From contig CANTHI010000235.1 in assembly GCA_947653505.1 (NCBI GenBank), forward strand, positions 1-6,131: 6,131 bases of DNA. Reading direction: 5' to 3'. Below, one piece after another: positions 5,599 to 6,131 of this stretch; position 1 is the first letter of the stretch, and each line of letters begins with the position of its first letter. Both the position numbers and the translations under genes were made by a program. This stretch comes from an uncultured Eubacterium sp. GTDB taxonomy: Bacteria; Bacillota_A; Clostridia; Lachnospirales; Lachnospiraceae. Under the pieces are notes generated by a model. The model did no database searches, had not been told where the DNA came from, and was given only the letters and a program-made list of their open reading frames with translations.

Positions 5599-6131
5599 AT
5601 GAAAAGGAAATTTACGGTAATCGTAGCAGCAGTCATTTTAAGTATGGTATCCGTAACCGGAGGGTGCGGCAACAGCTCCAAAGGCAGCGCGGAATCCAGC
5701 GATCAGATTTCTATGGATCAGGCGGCAGAAGACGGGGCAGCAGTGGACCGGGCTGCTAATAGTGCGGGAGCTTCCCATACAGAGATGAAGGCTGAGGACG
5801 ATATGGATCTGGCGGAAGGAACGGATGCGGGACCACTCAGCGGTACGGCAGACAGTCAGGCTCAAAGTGTGAATCAGAAACTGATCTATACATACAATTA
5901 TTCTGTAGAAACAAAGGAATTTGATGTTTTTTATGAAAAGATCAGTAAAAAAACATCACAGCTTGGCGGCTATGTGGAAAACTCGGAGACAGAAGGCAGT
6001 GTAAGTGACGGAATTAACCGCTATGCCAGCCTTACCCTGCGGATTCCTGCAGACAGGATGGATCAGATGATTTCCCTGTTAAATACGGATTCTAATATTA
6101 CTTATCAGAGCTGCAGTAATGTCTTTTGTTC
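5599..6131 (+). CDS. DUF4349 domain protein, probable lipoprotein, 3'-partial
   Basis: The frame is open from the ATG at 5599 to the window end (177 codons) and continues outside. Residues 1-22 look like a lipoprotein signal peptide (MKRKF, then a hydrophobic core) ending TGG-Cys23. Thr at -3 is unusual for a lipobox, where Leu, Val or Ile is expected. Residues 24 to about 90 are an acidic, Ala/Ser/Gly-rich low-complexity spacer. The DUF4349 domain starts near residue 93 (QKLIYTYNYSVETKEFD) and shows SQLGGYVENSE and RYASLTLRIPADRMD. Full members usually have a C-terminal membrane helix, not yet reached here. Their function is unknown; an extracytoplasmic, membrane-attached place is inferred. 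The last ten or so residues depart from the expected domain pattern. It may follow map and the DUF4422 gene in transcription, but it is 106 bases downstream. Confidence 0.85.
   Translation, partial: MKRKFTVIVAAVILSMVSVTGGCGNSSKGSAESSDQISMDQAAEDGAAVDRAANSAGASHTEMKAEDDMDLAEGTDAGPLSGTADSQAQSVNQKLIYTYNYSVETKEFDVFYEKISKKTSQLGGYVENSETEGSVSDGINRYASLTLRIPADRMDQMISLLNTDSNITYQSCSNVFC

Overview
The window reads as a piece of chromosome from an anaerobic, endospore-forming Clostridia, most likely Lachnospiraceae. The evidence is a SipL-like spore protein with SPOCS (DUF3794) and LysM domains, a secreted PcsB-type coiled-coil NlpC/P60 hydrolase, a methionine aminopeptidase with an N-terminal SEC-C zinc motif, and a DUF4349 lipoprotein. 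Codon use is moderate in GC, intergenic DNA is AT-rich, and Shine-Dalgarno and sigma-A signals are of the Firmicutes type. The genus cannot be fixed from the sequence. All five genes lie on the + strand.

Layout: 1-1532 holds a spore-envelope morphogenesis protein of the SipL type. It is cut by the window's left edge and carries an apparent one-base frameshift near 178-215. A gap with a strong extended -10 promoter (1622-1650) leads into a GTG-started secreted NlpC/P60 peptidoglycan hydrolase (1692-3098), which ends at a clear intrinsic terminator (3114-3150). The 336-base gap at 3099-3434 also carries an 84-base GC-rich hairpin element (3166-3249) and a promoter with an A/T-rich upstream tract (3327-3387). 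That promoter drives map (3435-4310). A DUF4422 putative glycosyltransferase with a long helical C-terminal extension follows 51 bases later (4362-5492) and is probably cotranscribed with map. A new gene with a strong Shine-Dalgarno begins at 5599 and runs off the right edge; it encodes a DUF4349 protein that is probably a lipoprotein.

Functionally, three of the five products act at the cell or spore surface: coat-cortex assembly, wall hydrolysis at division, and a membrane-anchored exported protein. The glycosyltransferase probably modifies a surface polysaccharide from the cytoplasmic side. map is housekeeping. The terminator and the separate promoters argue against one operon; only map and the DUF4422 gene look like a transcriptional pair.

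I found no mobile element, CRISPR array, tRNA, rRNA or recognisable riboswitch, and no convincing undescribed system. The points most worth checking are the frameshift in the SipL-like gene, the hairpin element at 3166-3249, the glycine in place of the third catalytic residue of the NlpC/P60 domain, and the uncharacterised C-terminal half of the DUF4422 protein.
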